33,449 nt of DNA, taken from assembly GCA_002730525.1 (NCBI GenBank), contig PCAK01000035.1:1-33449 (forward strand), in the 5' to 3' direction. The position numbers and the translations under genes are program-made. The number at the start of each line of letters is the position of its first letter. Position 1 is the stretch's first letter. The notes under the pieces are model-generated. The model was not told where the DNA came from and made no database searches. It saw only the letters and a list, made by a program, of their open reading frames with translations. The stretch comes from Acidobacteriota bacterium (GTDB lineage: Bacteria > Acidobacteriota > Vicinamibacteria > Vicinamibacterales > UBA823). Shown in pieces: positions 8,124-17,018 of this stretch.

Positions 8124-9395
8124 ATGAAGCGGAAGCAGAATCTCTTTATTGGTGCGTCATTGGCCGCGCTCTTGATCGCGCTCGGCTGCGGCCAGGCGAT
8201 GGTGGAGGAGGAGGCCAGTGAGGGCATGGCGGCCGCCGCGGGCGATGGGACGCAAGCGCCCATGTTCGAGGTCGACCCGTTGTGGCCGAAGAACCTGCCG
8301 AATCACTGGCTGATGGGTCCGACGATCGGTGTCGACGTCGACTCGCAGGACCACATCTGGGCGGTTCACCGGAACACGCCGGATCAGTTCGCCGCACGGA
8401 CCGAGATCGGTCTGGCGCAGGACCCGCCGCTGAGCGAGTGCTGCCAGCCGGGTGATCCGGTGCTCGAGTTCGATCAAGAGGGGAACCTGGTCGGCAGCTG
8501 GGGCGGACCCGGCACCGAGACCGGCGACTACGTCTGGCCGTTGTCGAACCACGGCATCACGATCGATCACATGGACAACGTCTGGATCGGCGGGAACGGC
8601 GGAGCCGACTCGCACGTGCTCAAGTTCACGCGCGACGGCACGTTCGTGAAGTCGTTCGGGCAGTTCGGCGCCCGCCAGACCGGCGAGCGCGACGGCCGGC
8701 CGGTGTTCGAGCGCGATAGCCACGACATGGAGAGCTTTGGCCGCGTGGCCAAGATTGGCATCGACCCCGACGCCAACGAGGCCTACTTCGCCGACGGCTA
8801 CTTCAATCGCCGGATCGCTGTCGTCGACATGGACTCAGGTGAGGTCAAGCGGTACTGGGGCGCCTACGGCGAGCCGCCGGATGACGACCTCGACCTCGGT
8901 CGGTATTCGCCCGACGAGGCGGAACCCGCGAAGCAGTTCCGTGGGCCGGTGCACTGTTCCGAGATCGCGAACGACGGCCTGGTCTACGTCTGCGACCGTG
9001 CCGCCGACCGGATCCAGGTCTTCCAGAAGGACGGAACCTACGTCGACGAGTACATCATCGCGCCCGAGACCCTCTCGCAGGGCTCGACGTGGGACATCGA
9101 CTTCTCGCCGGATCCTGAGCAGACCTACATCTACCTGGCCGATGGTCAGAACATGAAGGTCTACATCATCCTCCGCGAGACGATGGAAGTCCTGACGGCG
9201 TTCGGTGACGGTGGACGGCAGCCCGGGATGTTCTTTGCCGTGCACAGCATCGCGGTCGACTCGGACGGCAACATCTACACGACCGAGACCTACGAGGGGT
9301 CGCGCATACAGAAGTTCGTCTACAAGGGCATGGGCCCGATTCCAGCCGGGGCCGAGGGGCTGAACAGCCAGGGCGTCCTCTGGCCGACCCAGTAG
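8124..9395 (+). CDS. Exported NHL-type beta-propeller lipoprotein
   Basis: A 423-residue exported protein. The N-terminus (MKRKQN, then a hydrophobic stretch ending IALGC) looks like a lipoprotein signal with C22 as the lipidated residue, although the lipobox is not perfect. The rest is built from repeating propeller strands such as IGVDVDSQDHIWAVHR, ITIDHMDNVWIGG, VKIGIDPDANEAYFADG-like and IAVDSDGNIYTTE, each a strand followed by a D-x-D/N-G-type turn, as in six-bladed NHL/SMP-30-like propellers. No catalytic motif can be assigned; binding of a ligand or a peptidyl-glycine-lyase-like fold are both possible. It is a single-gene unit with its own ribosome site and terminator. Confidence 0.88.
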   Translation: MKRKQNLFIGASLAALLIALGCGQAMVEEEASEGMAAAAGDGTQAPMFEVDPLWPKNLPNHWLMGPTIGVDVDSQDHIWAVHRNTPDQFAARTEIGLAQDPPLSECCQPGDPVLEFDQEGNLVGSWGGPGTETGDYVWPLSNHGITIDHMDNVWIGGNGGADSHVLKFTRDGTFVKSFGQFGARQTGERDGRPVFERDSHDMESFGRVAKIGIDPDANEAYFADGYFNRRIAVVDMDSGEVKRYWGAYGEPPDDDLDLGRYSPDEAEPAKQFRGPVHCSEIANDGLVYVCDRAADRIQVFQKDGTYVDEYIIAPETLSQGSTWDIDFSPDPEQTYIYLADGQNMKVYIILRETMEVLTAFGDGGRQPGMFFAVHSIAVDSDGNIYTTETYEGSRIQKFVYKGMGPIPAGAEGLNSQGVLWPTQ

Positions 9396-9420
9396 GCGCT
9401 CGCGCGAGCGGCGGATTCAG

Positions 9421-9459
9421 ACGGCCCGGGCATCATCGCGATGTCCGGGCCGTTTTCTT
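9421..9459 (+). terminator. Strong rho-independent terminator
   Basis: A 14-bp stem (ACGGCCCGGGCATC paired with GATGTCCGGGCCGT, one G-U pair) with loop ATCGC is followed by TTTCTT. It lies 25 bases after the propeller gene stop and 14 bases before the end of the convergent S9 peptidase gene. The U-tract is on the plus strand only. Confidence 0.9.
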
Positions 9460-9473
9460 AGGAGGCGCCGCCG

Positions 9474-11765
9474 CTATCGCTGCGGTTCGGTCGTCGGGCG
9501 GCCCTCCGAACCTTCGGTGTCGGCGTCCAACTCGAGCGTGGCCAGCACGTCGCGCCACTGGAACTTCTCGCCCAGGTCGCGCACGTAGAAGTCCATCCAC
9601 GCCATCTCACTGACCGCCTTGACCAGCCGGTTGCGCGGGTCCGGGATCCCGTGGCTCCGCCCCGGATACATGAACAGCTCGGTGTCGACGCCCAGCTTCT
9701 TGAGCGCCATGTGCAGTTCGACCGATTGCGGGCTCGGCACGCGCGGGTCGCCTTCGACGACGTGGATCATCGTGGGGGTCGCGGCGCTCTTGATGTACTT
9801 GAGTGGCGACTGGTCCCAATACATGTCGAAGTTATCGTAGAGCAGATCGTCACCGACGTAGAAGCGCCGGTTGCGCTGGACGTCGCTCTGCGCATACATC
9901 GAGATCCAGTTCATCGTGCCGGCGCCAGAGCTGATCGCCTTGAACCGGTCGGTGTGGGTCAGGATCCAGTTCGACCAGTGGCCGCCGGCGCTCCAGCCCA
10001 GCGCACCCATGCTGTTGCCGTCGACGATCCCCTCGGCGATCAAATGGTCCACGCCGGTCATGATGTCGTCGTAGCCCAGCGTGAAGTAGTCGCCCACGAT
10101 GTCGGTCCGGTGAGCGTTGCCGTAGTTGCGCGAACCCCGGTAGTTCGGCTTCAAGACGGCGTAGCCGGCGCCGGCGTAGACCTGGGCGCTGTAGCCGCCG
10201 TTGAAGCGGAGGACGTCGGCCGAGGCCGGGCCGCCGTGAATCGCGACGATGAGCGGATACCGGCGGCCCTCTTCGTAGTCGACCGGGGTGACCAGGATCC
10301 CGCCCACGAGCTTGCCGTCGGTCGAGCGCCAGTTCACCTCGGTCTCCTCGCCAAGTGCGAACTCGGCGACCTGCGGGTTCGCGTCGACGAGCGGCGTCCA
10401 CGACGCGCGGTCCGCCACTGCCGCGATGCTGGGTACGCTGAAGACCGTGGGCGGTGTCTTCGGATCGGCGTAGCCAACGAGGATCCGGCCCGAGTCGTCG
10501 TCGCGGCTCACCCTGAGTGCCGCCCGCTCGGTCGTGATCTGACGAACGTCGCCGCTGGCGACGTCGAGCGCGTGCAACTGCGTCGTGACCTTGACGCCGT
10601 GGTTGAAGTAGATCGTGTTGCCATCGTCCGACCAGAAGTCGACTCGGGGGCTGCCGTCGAACGTCGCGCCGATCTTCCGGAAGGCCGCTCCGCGGTCGCC
10701 GATCGCTCGAATGTAGACGCGATTGTCGGTCATGGTGTACCGCGTCATGTCGTCCGGCGCGGAGAAGGCGACCCACCGGCCGTCCGGTGAGACGCTGGCC
10801 AGGCTCTCGCCGACCTCGAAGTTGTCGGTCAGGCGCTCGACGTCGGCGGTCTCGAGGTTCAGCAGAAACTGATCGGCGTAGAGACGGGCACCCGTGATAT
10901 TGCGCTCGTAGCGGGCCGTGGAGCCGCCGGTGAAGGTGATCCAGCGGCCGTCGGCAGACAGACGGAACGCGGAGACACTGACGTCGGGCTGGTCGGTGAG
11001 CCGGACGGTCTCGCCGGTAGCCGGGTCGACGGCCCATAGCTTGGAGAACGGCGTCTCCATGTTGCGGATGTCAACGGTGAACTTCTGCTCGCGGCGTTCG
11101 ACGTCGTCCGCGTCGTGGGCGTCGGGACGAGTGAAGTAGACCCGCCGGCTGTTGCGCGCCCATTCCCAGTCTTCGACCCCCGCCTCACCGTCGGTCAGTT
11201 GCTCCGGCTCGGCTGAGAAAAGATCGCCCACCGGGAGCCGATAGAGCTGCTCGAGCCCCTCGTCGCCGCTGCGGTAGGCGAGCCAGTCGCCATCGAGGCT
11301 GAACGCGAAATCGGCGACGCCGTACTCGGCGTTGGTGATCTGGCGCGCTTCGCCGCCGTCGGGGCGCATGAAGAACAGTTGGTCGTCGCCACCGTCGTCG
11401 GCGTTGCGATCGGACAGGAAGGCAAAGAAGCTTCCGTCGCGCGCCCAGGCCGGTGATGTCTCGTTCGCGTCGGTCGTGAACGTCATCCGCCGGCTCGACG
11501 CCAGGCCTTCGGACATCGAGACGAGGTGGATATCGACCTGCGACTCGGCCTCCTGCCAGTCAGGGGTCGAGATCGTGTGCAGCATCCACTGACCGTCCGG
11601 GCTCGGTGTCCAGGCGCCGGGCCGCGCCAGTTCCTGGACATCGAGGAAGGTCATTGGCCGACTAGTCTGGGCCGAGGCCGCGCCGAACGCGGTAACGGTC
11701 AGCACGGTCGTGGCGAAGAGGCAGGTCAGCGTGCGTGGCATCGGTGATGGCAGGGCTTGGCGCAT
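9474..11765 (-). CDS. Secreted S9-family prolyl oligopeptidase-like serine peptidase
   Basis: A 763-residue exported peptidase with a signal peptide (about residues 1-33, ending FGAASAQ). An N-terminal beta-propeller built from WD40/PD40-like repeats (SPDGQWM, SLDGDWLAYRS, SADGRWITFTG, SPDGRWVAFSA) occupies about residues 35-480. The C-terminal alpha/beta-hydrolase domain carries the full triad: S592 (GWSAGG), D673 (EGDPRVP) and H705 (GRSHG). Domain order and length match dipeptidyl-peptidase IV/acylaminoacyl-peptidase-like S9 enzymes. The ATG at 11765 has TGAGG five bases upstream; the internal ATG at 11741 has no such site. It is a single-gene unit convergent with the propeller lipoprotein gene and most likely degrades peptides in the periplasm or at the surface. 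Confidence 0.95.
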   Translation of the reverse strand: MRQALPSPMPRTLTCLFATTVLTVTAFGAASAQTSRPMTFLDVQELARPGAWTPSPDGQWMLHTISTPDWQEAESQVDIHLVSMSEGLASSRRMTFTTDANETSPAWARDGSFFAFLSDRNADDGGDDQLFFMRPDGGEARQITNAEYGVADFAFSLDGDWLAYRSGDEGLEQLYRLPVGDLFSAEPEQLTDGEAGVEDWEWARNSRRVYFTRPDAHDADDVERREQKFTVDIRNMETPFSKLWAVDPATGETVRLTDQPDVSVSAFRLSADGRWITFTGGSTARYERNITGARLYADQFLLNLETADVERLTDNFEVGESLASVSPDGRWVAFSAPDDMTRYTMTDNRVYIRAIGDRGAAFRKIGATFDGSPRVDFWSDDGNTIYFNHGVKVTTQLHALDVASGDVRQITTERAALRVSRDDDSGRILVGYADPKTPPTVFSVPSIAAVADRASWTPLVDANPQVAEFALGEETEVNWRSTDGKLVGGILVTPVDYEEGRRYPLIVAIHGGPASADVLRFNGGYSAQVYAGAGYAVLKPNYRGSRNYGNAHRTDIVGDYFTLGYDDIMTGVDHLIAEGIVDGNSMGALGWSAGGHWSNWILTHTDRFKAISSGAGTMNWISMYAQSDVQRNRRFYVGDDLLYDNFDMYWDQSPLKYIKSAATPTMIHVVEGDPRVPSPQSVELHMALKKLGVDTELFMYPGRSHGIPDPRNRLVKAVSEMAWMDFYVRDLGEKFQWRDVLATLELDADTEGSEGRPTTEPQR

Positions 11766-11941
11766 GAGAACCTCATTTCGGCACCGGTCCGGCGTGGCAT
11801 CTGGCCAGGACGAGCGGCAGGGTGAGCGTCACGTCGAGACAGACCGGGCGGCTACGCACCATCTATCTCGACTCAGGTCGGATTATACGGCACCGCGGCT
11901 CGACACCGGGACCGGGACCGCATAAGCTCGATGGGCCTCGC

Positions 11942-12199
11942 ATGTATTTCTGCTACGTCGTGCGCTGCGCTGACGGCACGCTGTACACCGGCGTGACGAC
12001 CGACCTGGACCGACGAATCCGCGAACACAATGGGGAGCACCAAGCCGCCCGGCGTGCGCGCTACACAGCCAGCCGGCGGCCGGTCCGATTGGCCTGGACG
12101 GAATCCCATCCGACGCGGTCGTCCGCGCAGCGGCGCGAGGCTGAGATCAAGGGTTGGCGACGCCCCCGGAAGCTGGCATTGATTGAGGACAGGCGGTAG
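11942..12199 (+). CDS. Small GIY-YIG-domain protein (YhbQ/UPF0213-like)
   Basis: An 85-residue protein that is almost entirely one GIY-YIG nuclease domain. The first strand pair is YFCYVVRC...LYTGVTTDL, then the conserved arginine in DLDRRIREHN, a basic middle (ARYTASRRPVRLAW) and the Glu-containing helix REAEIKGWRR. Small stand-alone members are common, mostly cytoplasmic and of poorly known function, possibly DNA-structure nucleases. The ATG at 11942 was chosen because the frame upstream to 11822 has no family similarity; there is no strong ribosome site. It is a probable single gene on the plus strand, 55 bases before the SDR gene. Confidence 0.88.
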   Translation: MYFCYVVRCADGTLYTGVTTDLDRRIREHNGEHQAARRARYTASRRPVRLAWTESHPTRSSAQRREAEIKGWRRPRKLALIEDRR

Positions 12200-12254
12200 C
12201 CGCGCGGCAGGCCCGCGGTAGAGTAGGCTGACACCGACGCGCGCCTCGACCACC

Positions 12255-12959
12255 ATGCCCGACAACCCCGTCGCCATCGTGACCGCCGCCGGCAAGGGGA
12301 TAGGTGCGGCCATCGCGCGCGAGCTGGCCGCCGACGGCTACCAGCTGGCGCTGATGTCGGTCTCGGGTGGCGCCGAAACGCTGGCGGCCGAGCTGGACGC
12401 GGTCGGGCTGACCGGGTCGGTCACCGAGTCCGAGGACCTGCGGCGTCTGGTCGACGTCACGCTCGATCGCTACGGGCGCCTCGACGCCGTGGTCAACAAC
12501 ACCGGGCACCCCCCGAAGGGGCCGCTGCTGGAACTGACCGACGACGATTGGCGGAGTGGTCTCGAACTGGTGTTGCTGGGCGTCGTCAGGATGGCGCGTC
12601 TGGTGACGCCGCCGCTAAAGGCCGCGGGCGGTGGGGCGATCGTCAACATCTCGACGTTCGCGGCGTTCGAACCGTCGCCTGCGTTTCCGATCTCGGCGAC
12701 GCTGCGCGCGGCGCTGGCCAGCTACACGAAGCTCTACGCCGATGCGCATGCCGCGGACGGTATCCGGATGAACAACGTGCTGCCCGGCTACATCGATTCG
12801 TTTCCAGCTGACGACGATCTGGTGCAGCAGATTCCGATGGGTCGCTACGGCTCGGTCGCGGAGATCGGCAAGACCGTCCGGTTCCTGCTGTCAGCCGATG
12901 CCGGCTACATAACCGGGCAGAATCTTCGGGTGGATGGGGGCCTCACGCGCAGCGTGTAG
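12255..12959 (+). CDS. SDR-fold protein with Ser/Arg in place of the catalytic Tyr/Lys
   Basis: A 234-residue classical-length short-chain dehydrogenase/reductase. The nucleotide site is present as T10-A-A-G-K-G-I-G17 and the structural N-N-x-G as N81-N-T-G84; the end (GYITGQNLRVDGGLTRSV) is typical of FabG-like members. Catalytic S133 remains (NIST), but the position of the YxxxK motif reads S147-A-T-L-R151, so the usual Tyr and Lys are missing. The pattern FPISATLRAAL and MNNVLPGYIDSFP looks constrained rather than decayed, so this is probably a divergent subfamily, catalytically altered or using other residues. It is the first gene of a tight plus-strand group with the PLP enzyme (31 bases later) and a DUF5916 protein. 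Cytoplasmic; substrate unknown. Confidence 0.9.
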   Translation: MPDNPVAIVTAAGKGIGAAIARELAADGYQLALMSVSGGAETLAAELDAVGLTGSVTESEDLRRLVDVTLDRYGRLDAVVNNTGHPPKGPLLELTDDDWRSGLELVLLGVVRMARLVTPPLKAAGGGAIVNISTFAAFEPSPAFPISATLRAALASYTKLYADAHAADGIRMNNVLPGYIDSFPADDDLVQQIPMGRYGSVAEIGKTVRFLLSADAGYITGQNLRVDGGLTRSV

Positions 12960-12978
12960 GGCGATCGCCACGATGACA

Positions 12979-12984
12979 AGGGGG
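12979..12984 (+). promoter_or_regulatory. Ribosome binding site that fixes the start at 12991
   Basis: AAGGGG lies six bases before the ATG at 12991 and supports it over the in-frame ATGs at 12934 and 12973. The 12934 start would overlap the SDR gene and bury the twin-arginine motif. Confidence 0.6.
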
Positions 12985-12990
12985 GCGAGG

Positions 12991-14259
12991 ATGCAATTGA
13001 GCAGGCGCGAACTGATGCGGAGCGTTGGCGGTGGGACACTGGCGTTGGGGGTCGGCCGTCTGGCGGTCGGCGGATCGGCAGCGACCAGCGCGGCCGCTGC
13101 GTTCGACGTCGATGCCGTGCGGGCGGACTTCCCACGGGCCGCGAAGAACCTCTGGCTGGCGGCGGCGGAGACCCATCCGTTCAGTGTGCATACGCTCCGG
13201 GCGCTCGAGGAGTACGCCGAGTATCGCGCGCTGGGATCGGGCGACGGCCGGCACAGCTTCACGGCCGAGCAGCAGGCCGAGACGAAGCGGTTGTTCGGGC
13301 AGCTCATCAACGCCACGCCCGAGGAGGTCGCGTTTGTGATGAGCACGACCGACGGCGAGAACGTGGTTGTGGCCGGCCTCGACCTGGCCGCGCGCGGCGG
13401 CAACGTCGTGATCGACGATCTGCATTTCTCCGCGTCGCGCTATCTCTACACGGCGCTGGCGGATGCGGGGAAGATCGAATTGCGCGTGGTGCCGCATCGC
13501 GACTGGAAGATCGATTTGGCCGACATGGAGCGGGTGATTGATCGGGAGACGCGGCTGGTCTCGATGGCCCTGGTGTCCAACATCAACGGCTACATGCACG
13601 ATGCGCGTGCTATCAGCGACCTGGCGCACGCCCACGGCGCCTATGTGTACGCCGACATCATTCAGGCGGCGGGGAACACGCCGCTCGACGTTCGCGCCAT
13701 GGGGATCGACTGTGCGGCGTCCAGCACGTACAAGTGGCTGATGGGCGACTTTGGGCTCGGTTTCCTGTACGTCCGTGACGACCTGCAGGGTGACGTCGTG
13801 AAGCAGACGCGATACGGCTTGCGGGCGGTGGCGCAGCGCGACGGGCAATTCGTGCCGCGGCCCGGTGCGGCGATGTACGAGGGCACGACGACGATGCCCT
13901 ACTTGCCGGCGATCTGCGCGTTCGAGGGGCTCAAGTACGTGACGAAGCTCGGTGTCGAGAACATCCGTGCCCACGCCGAGCCGCTGGTGGCACGGCTCCA
14001 GCGGGAGATGCCCGGTCTCGGCTACCCGTCGATCACGCCGCCGGGCACGGCGACGCCGATCACGAGCTTCGTCACGCCGGATCCCAACGCGACCCAGGCC
14101 AAGCTCGATCGCGCCTTCCCCGAGCGCGTCGTTTCGGGTGGTCGCTGGCGGAAGACTGATGCAGCAGGCACGGTCGAGCAGGTCCGGGGACTTCGCATCG
14201 GGGTGTCGGTGTACAACAACGATGCTGACGTCGACGCATTCCTGAACGCCCTCGACTAG
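12991..14259 (+). CDS. Tat-exported class V PLP-dependent aminotransferase-fold enzyme
   Basis: A 422-residue enzyme of the class V aminotransferase/cysteine desulfurase/isopenicillin N epimerase-like fold. The start at 12991 exposes a twin-arginine signal (LSRREL followed by a Gly/Ala-rich hydrophobic stretch, about residues 1-34), so it is predicted to fold with PLP in the cytoplasm and then be exported. PLP-site residues: D222 and Q225 (YADIIQAAG) and Schiff-base lysine K248 (SSTYKWLMGDFG). The region FVMSTTDGENVV (about residues 115-126) is the phosphate-binding turn. There is no obvious desulfurase cysteine loop, so an epimerase, lyase or hydrolase-type activity on an amino compound fits better. 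It lies between the SDR gene and a DUF5916 outer-membrane-type gene, 31 and 7 bases away, suggesting one operon. Confidence 0.92.
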   Translation: MQLSRRELMRSVGGGTLALGVGRLAVGGSAATSAAAAFDVDAVRADFPRAAKNLWLAAAETHPFSVHTLRALEEYAEYRALGSGDGRHSFTAEQQAETKRLFGQLINATPEEVAFVMSTTDGENVVVAGLDLAARGGNVVIDDLHFSASRYLYTALADAGKIELRVVPHRDWKIDLADMERVIDRETRLVSMALVSNINGYMHDARAISDLAHAHGAYVYADIIQAAGNTPLDVRAMGIDCAASSTYKWLMGDFGLGFLYVRDDLQGDVVKQTRYGLRAVAQRDGQFVPRPGAAMYEGTTTMPYLPAICAFEGLKYVTKLGVENIRAHAEPLVARLQREMPGLGYPSITPPGTATPITSFVTPDPNATQAKLDRAFPERVVSGGRWRKTDAAGTVEQVRGLRIGVSVYNNDADVDAFLNALD

Positions 14260-14266
14260 TCGCGCC

Positions 14267-16939
14267 TTGTCGCTCGCCCGGTGTGCTTCCGTCGGCCTTT
14301 CCCTGGCTTTGCGCCTCTGTGCGGTGGCCGTGGTCGCGGCGTGGTCGGGAGTCCAGACGGCTGCGCAGGAGCCGGCGTCGGCGGCGAAGCGGGCGGAGGC
14401 GGTGCGTGTCCCCGCAGGCACGATCGAGATCGACGGCCGCCTCGACGAAGCGGCCTGGCAGACCGCGCCGCCGGTCACCGATTTCATCCAGAAGGAGCCC
14501 GTGGAGGGCGCGCCGCCGACCGACCGGTTCGAGGTCCGGTTCGTCTACGACGACAGCGCGGTGTACGTGGGTGCCCGGATGTTCAGCTCCGTGGGCGTCC
14601 AGGGGCCGCTCAGCCGGCGCGACGACGGCGACCAGATCGAGTCGCTGCAGATCGAGCTGGACACCTATCTCGACAACCGGACCGCGTATGCCTACGGCGT
14701 GACGGCGGCCGGTGTGCGGCTCGACCACTTTCATCCGACCGACAACGAAGGCGACGAGGATACCGAGTACGACCCCGTCTGGCAGGCCCGGACGGAGCGA
14801 ACCGACGACGGCTGGACCGCCGAGCTGTGGCTGCCGTTCTCACAGCTACGGTTCAACGAGGTCGCCGAACAGGTCTGGGGCCTGAACATCAAGCGCTACG
14901 TGCCGTCCATCGAGGAGGAGAATTACTGGGCGCTCGTGCGGCGCACAGAGAGCGGGTGGGCCTCGAGGTTCGGCGAGCTGCACGGCGTCCGGGACGTCGA
15001 GCCCTCGCGCCGGCTCGAGATCGCGCCGTATGTCGCCGGCTCGTCACGCGTTACCGGCGATCGCGATCCGGACGACCCGTTCGACGACGGGAAGAATCTG
15101 GCCGGCCGGGTCGGCGCGGACATCAAGTACGGGCTCGGGTCGAATCTCACGCTCGATGTGGCGGTGAACCCCGACTTCGGTCAGATCGACGCAGATCCGG
15201 CGGAGGTCAACTTGACGGTCTTCGAGACGATCTTCCCTGAACTGCGTCCGTTCTTCCTCGAAGGCAACAACGTCCTGACGGCCGGCACCGGGAACTACTA
15301 CTACTCGCGGCGGATCGGCGCACGGCCGAACGGTCTGGCCTCGGGCGATTTCGTCGACTATCCCGACACGACGACGATTCTCGGCGCCGGCAAACTGACC
15401 GGACGCCTGCCGTCCGGGACGTCGATCGGCCTGCTCGGAGCGGTGACTGACCAGGAGTTCGCGCGGACGTCGATCGACGGTGACGAGTCGCGCGTTCGAG
15501 TGACGCCGCGGTCGGGGTGGGGTGTCGCGCGGGTGATTCAGGAGATCGACGACGCCGGCTCTACCGTCGGCGCCCATCTGACCGTGCTGCACCGCGAGAT
15601 GTCGGCCGACGACCCGCTGGCGTCCCGGCTCAGCCGGAATGCCGTCACGGTGGGGGCCGACACTCGCAAGCGGTTTTCGGATCGGACCTACGAGGCGGCG
15701 CTGAACGTTGGCTTCACGCACATCGACGGCGAGACTGAGGCGATCGCCGGCTACCAGACCCGCAACTCGCATCTCTTCCAGCGCGTGGACCAGCCGACGA
15801 TCCGGTTCGACCCGACCCGCCGGTCGCTCAACGGGACGCAGGTCAACGGCAGCATCGGCAAGATCGCGGGCAGGCACTGGCTCTGGCGGACGAACCTGAT
15901 GATCGAGTCGCCCGAGTTCGAGCCGAGCGATTTCGGGCGCCTGAATTTTGCGGGAGACTACTCGGGCGGCGCGCGCCTGACCTACCGGGAGACCGTGCCG
16001 GGCGCGCTGTTTCGCGCCTACTCGTTCACGGTGAACCTCCAGCACTACTCGTACTTCGACCGCGACCTCGGCATGCGCTACGGCCTGTCGAGCAGCAACA
16101 GCTTCACCTTCCTCAACTTCTGGCGGACCAGCCTCAACATCACGCGATTCTTCCGGGGCCAGGATGCGCAGCTGACGCGGGGCGGGCCAGCGATGGGCGT
16201 GCCGCTCGGGTGGAACGTCGGCTGGTCACTGCGGAACAATCCCGCCTCGGCGACGCAGTGGCAGGCCGACGCGAACTACCGGTCGAATGCGCTGGGCGAC
16301 CACGTCTGGCAGACGGCGGTCGTCTTGTCGGTTCGGCCGTCGCCGTCGCTGGAGCTGTCGGTCGAGCCTGAGTACCGCAACGAGCAGGGCACGCGGGCGA
16401 CGTTCCAGGGCCCGATCAACCGGCAGTATCTGACGTCGGAGCCCGGCGGCCGGCCCGAGACGTCCGACCGACGCTACATCTTCGGCACGCCCGATCGGAC
16501 GACGCTGTCGATGCAGCTGCGTGCAAGTTACACGTTCAAGCCCGACTTGACGCTCGACGTCTACATGGAGCCGTTCGCGGCCAGCGGCCGGTACGACCGG
16601 TTTGGCGAGATGGTGGCGGCCCGGGCGCCCGCTCTCCGGTTCTACGGCACCGACGGCCCGACGATCGAACGGCTGCCCGACGGGACGCGCCTCGTCACCG
16701 ACGGCGATGACATGTTCACGCTGCGGAACTACGAGTTCAACGTCCGGTCGTTCCGCAGCAACGTCGTGCTGCGCTGGGAGTGGCGGCCGGGCAGCACGTT
16801 GTTCGTCGTCTGGCAGCAGAATCGCGCGAGCCGAGTGCCCGAGGGGTCGCACGTCGGGCCGGGCGACCTGTTCGGATCGCTGTCGGCGCCGGGCGACAAC
16901 ATCTTCGCCATCAAGACCACCCTCTGGACGTCGCCGTAG
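14267..16939 (+). CDS. DUF5916 outer-membrane-type protein with N-terminal CBM9-like domain (paralog 1)
   Basis: An 890-residue exported protein. A signal peptide (to about TAAQEP) is followed by a family 9 carbohydrate-binding-like domain, about residues 45-225 (IEIDGRLDEAAW, VYDDSAVYVGARM, WTAELWLPFSQLRF). A long beta-rich DUF5916 region follows, opening with ADIKYGLGSNLTLDVAVNPD and FPELRPFFLEG, with alternating strands and aromatic residues as in an outer-membrane barrel. The TTG at 14267, seven bases after the preceding stop, is the only start giving a full signal peptide, so translation is probably coupled. Such proteins are frequent in Acidobacteriota and Bacteroidota, but their function is unknown; surface binding or uptake of oligomers is a guess. 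A second member ends convergently 79 bases away. Confidence 0.88.
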   Translation: MSLARCASVGLSLALRLCAVAVVAAWSGVQTAAQEPASAAKRAEAVRVPAGTIEIDGRLDEAAWQTAPPVTDFIQKEPVEGAPPTDRFEVRFVYDDSAVYVGARMFSSVGVQGPLSRRDDGDQIESLQIELDTYLDNRTAYAYGVTAAGVRLDHFHPTDNEGDEDTEYDPVWQARTERTDDGWTAELWLPFSQLRFNEVAEQVWGLNIKRYVPSIEEENYWALVRRTESGWASRFGELHGVRDVEPSRRLEIAPYVAGSSRVTGDRDPDDPFDDGKNLAGRVGADIKYGLGSNLTLDVAVNPDFGQIDADPAEVNLTVFETIFPELRPFFLEGNNVLTAGTGNYYYSRRIGARPNGLASGDFVDYPDTTTILGAGKLTGRLPSGTSIGLLGAVTDQEFARTSIDGDESRVRVTPRSGWGVARVIQEIDDAGSTVGAHLTVLHREMSADDPLASRLSRNAVTVGADTRKRFSDRTYEAALNVGFTHIDGETEAIAGYQTRNSHLFQRVDQPTIRFDPTRRSLNGTQVNGSIGKIAGRHWLWRTNLMIESPEFEPSDFGRLNFAGDYSGGARLTYRETVPGALFRAYSFTVNLQHYSYFDRDLGMRYGLSSSNSFTFLNFWRTSLNITRFFRGQDAQLTRGGPAMGVPLGWNVGWSLRNNPASATQWQADANYRSNALGDHVWQTAVVLSVRPSPSLELSVEPEYRNEQGTRATFQGPINRQYLTSEPGGRPETSDRRYIFGTPDRTTLSMQLRASYTFKPDLTLDVYMEPFAASGRYDRFGEMVAARAPALRFYGTDGPTIERLPDGTRLVTDGDDMFTLRNYEFNVRSFRSNVVLRWEWRPGSTLFVVWQQNRASRVPEGSHVGPGDLFGSLSAPGDNIFAIKTTLWTSP

Positions 16940-16958
16940 GGCCGATGGCGCTCCGTGA

Positions 16959-17001
16959 GGCGCGGCGTCCGCCGCGCCATTCGCGCCCCTGAAGGGGCGC
17001 G
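16959..17001. repeat. Two tandem GC-rich hairpins between convergent DUF5916 genes
   Basis: Two perfect 8-bp hairpins lie side by side: GGCGCGGC/GCCGCGCC with loop GTCC (16959-16978), and CGCGCCCC/GGGGCGCG with loop TGAA (16982-17001). They sit between two convergent stops and have no U-tract. A bidirectional terminator or a dispersed REP-like element are the likely explanations. No second copy is seen in this window. Confidence 0.6.
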
Positions 17002-17018
17002 CCACCCGTTCGGTTCGT

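Noticed and set aside
15044-16045. Minus-strand open frame of 333 codons inside the first DUF5916 gene
   Set aside because: Arg/Val/Asp-rich composition without any motif; a shadow of the well-supported plus-strand gene.
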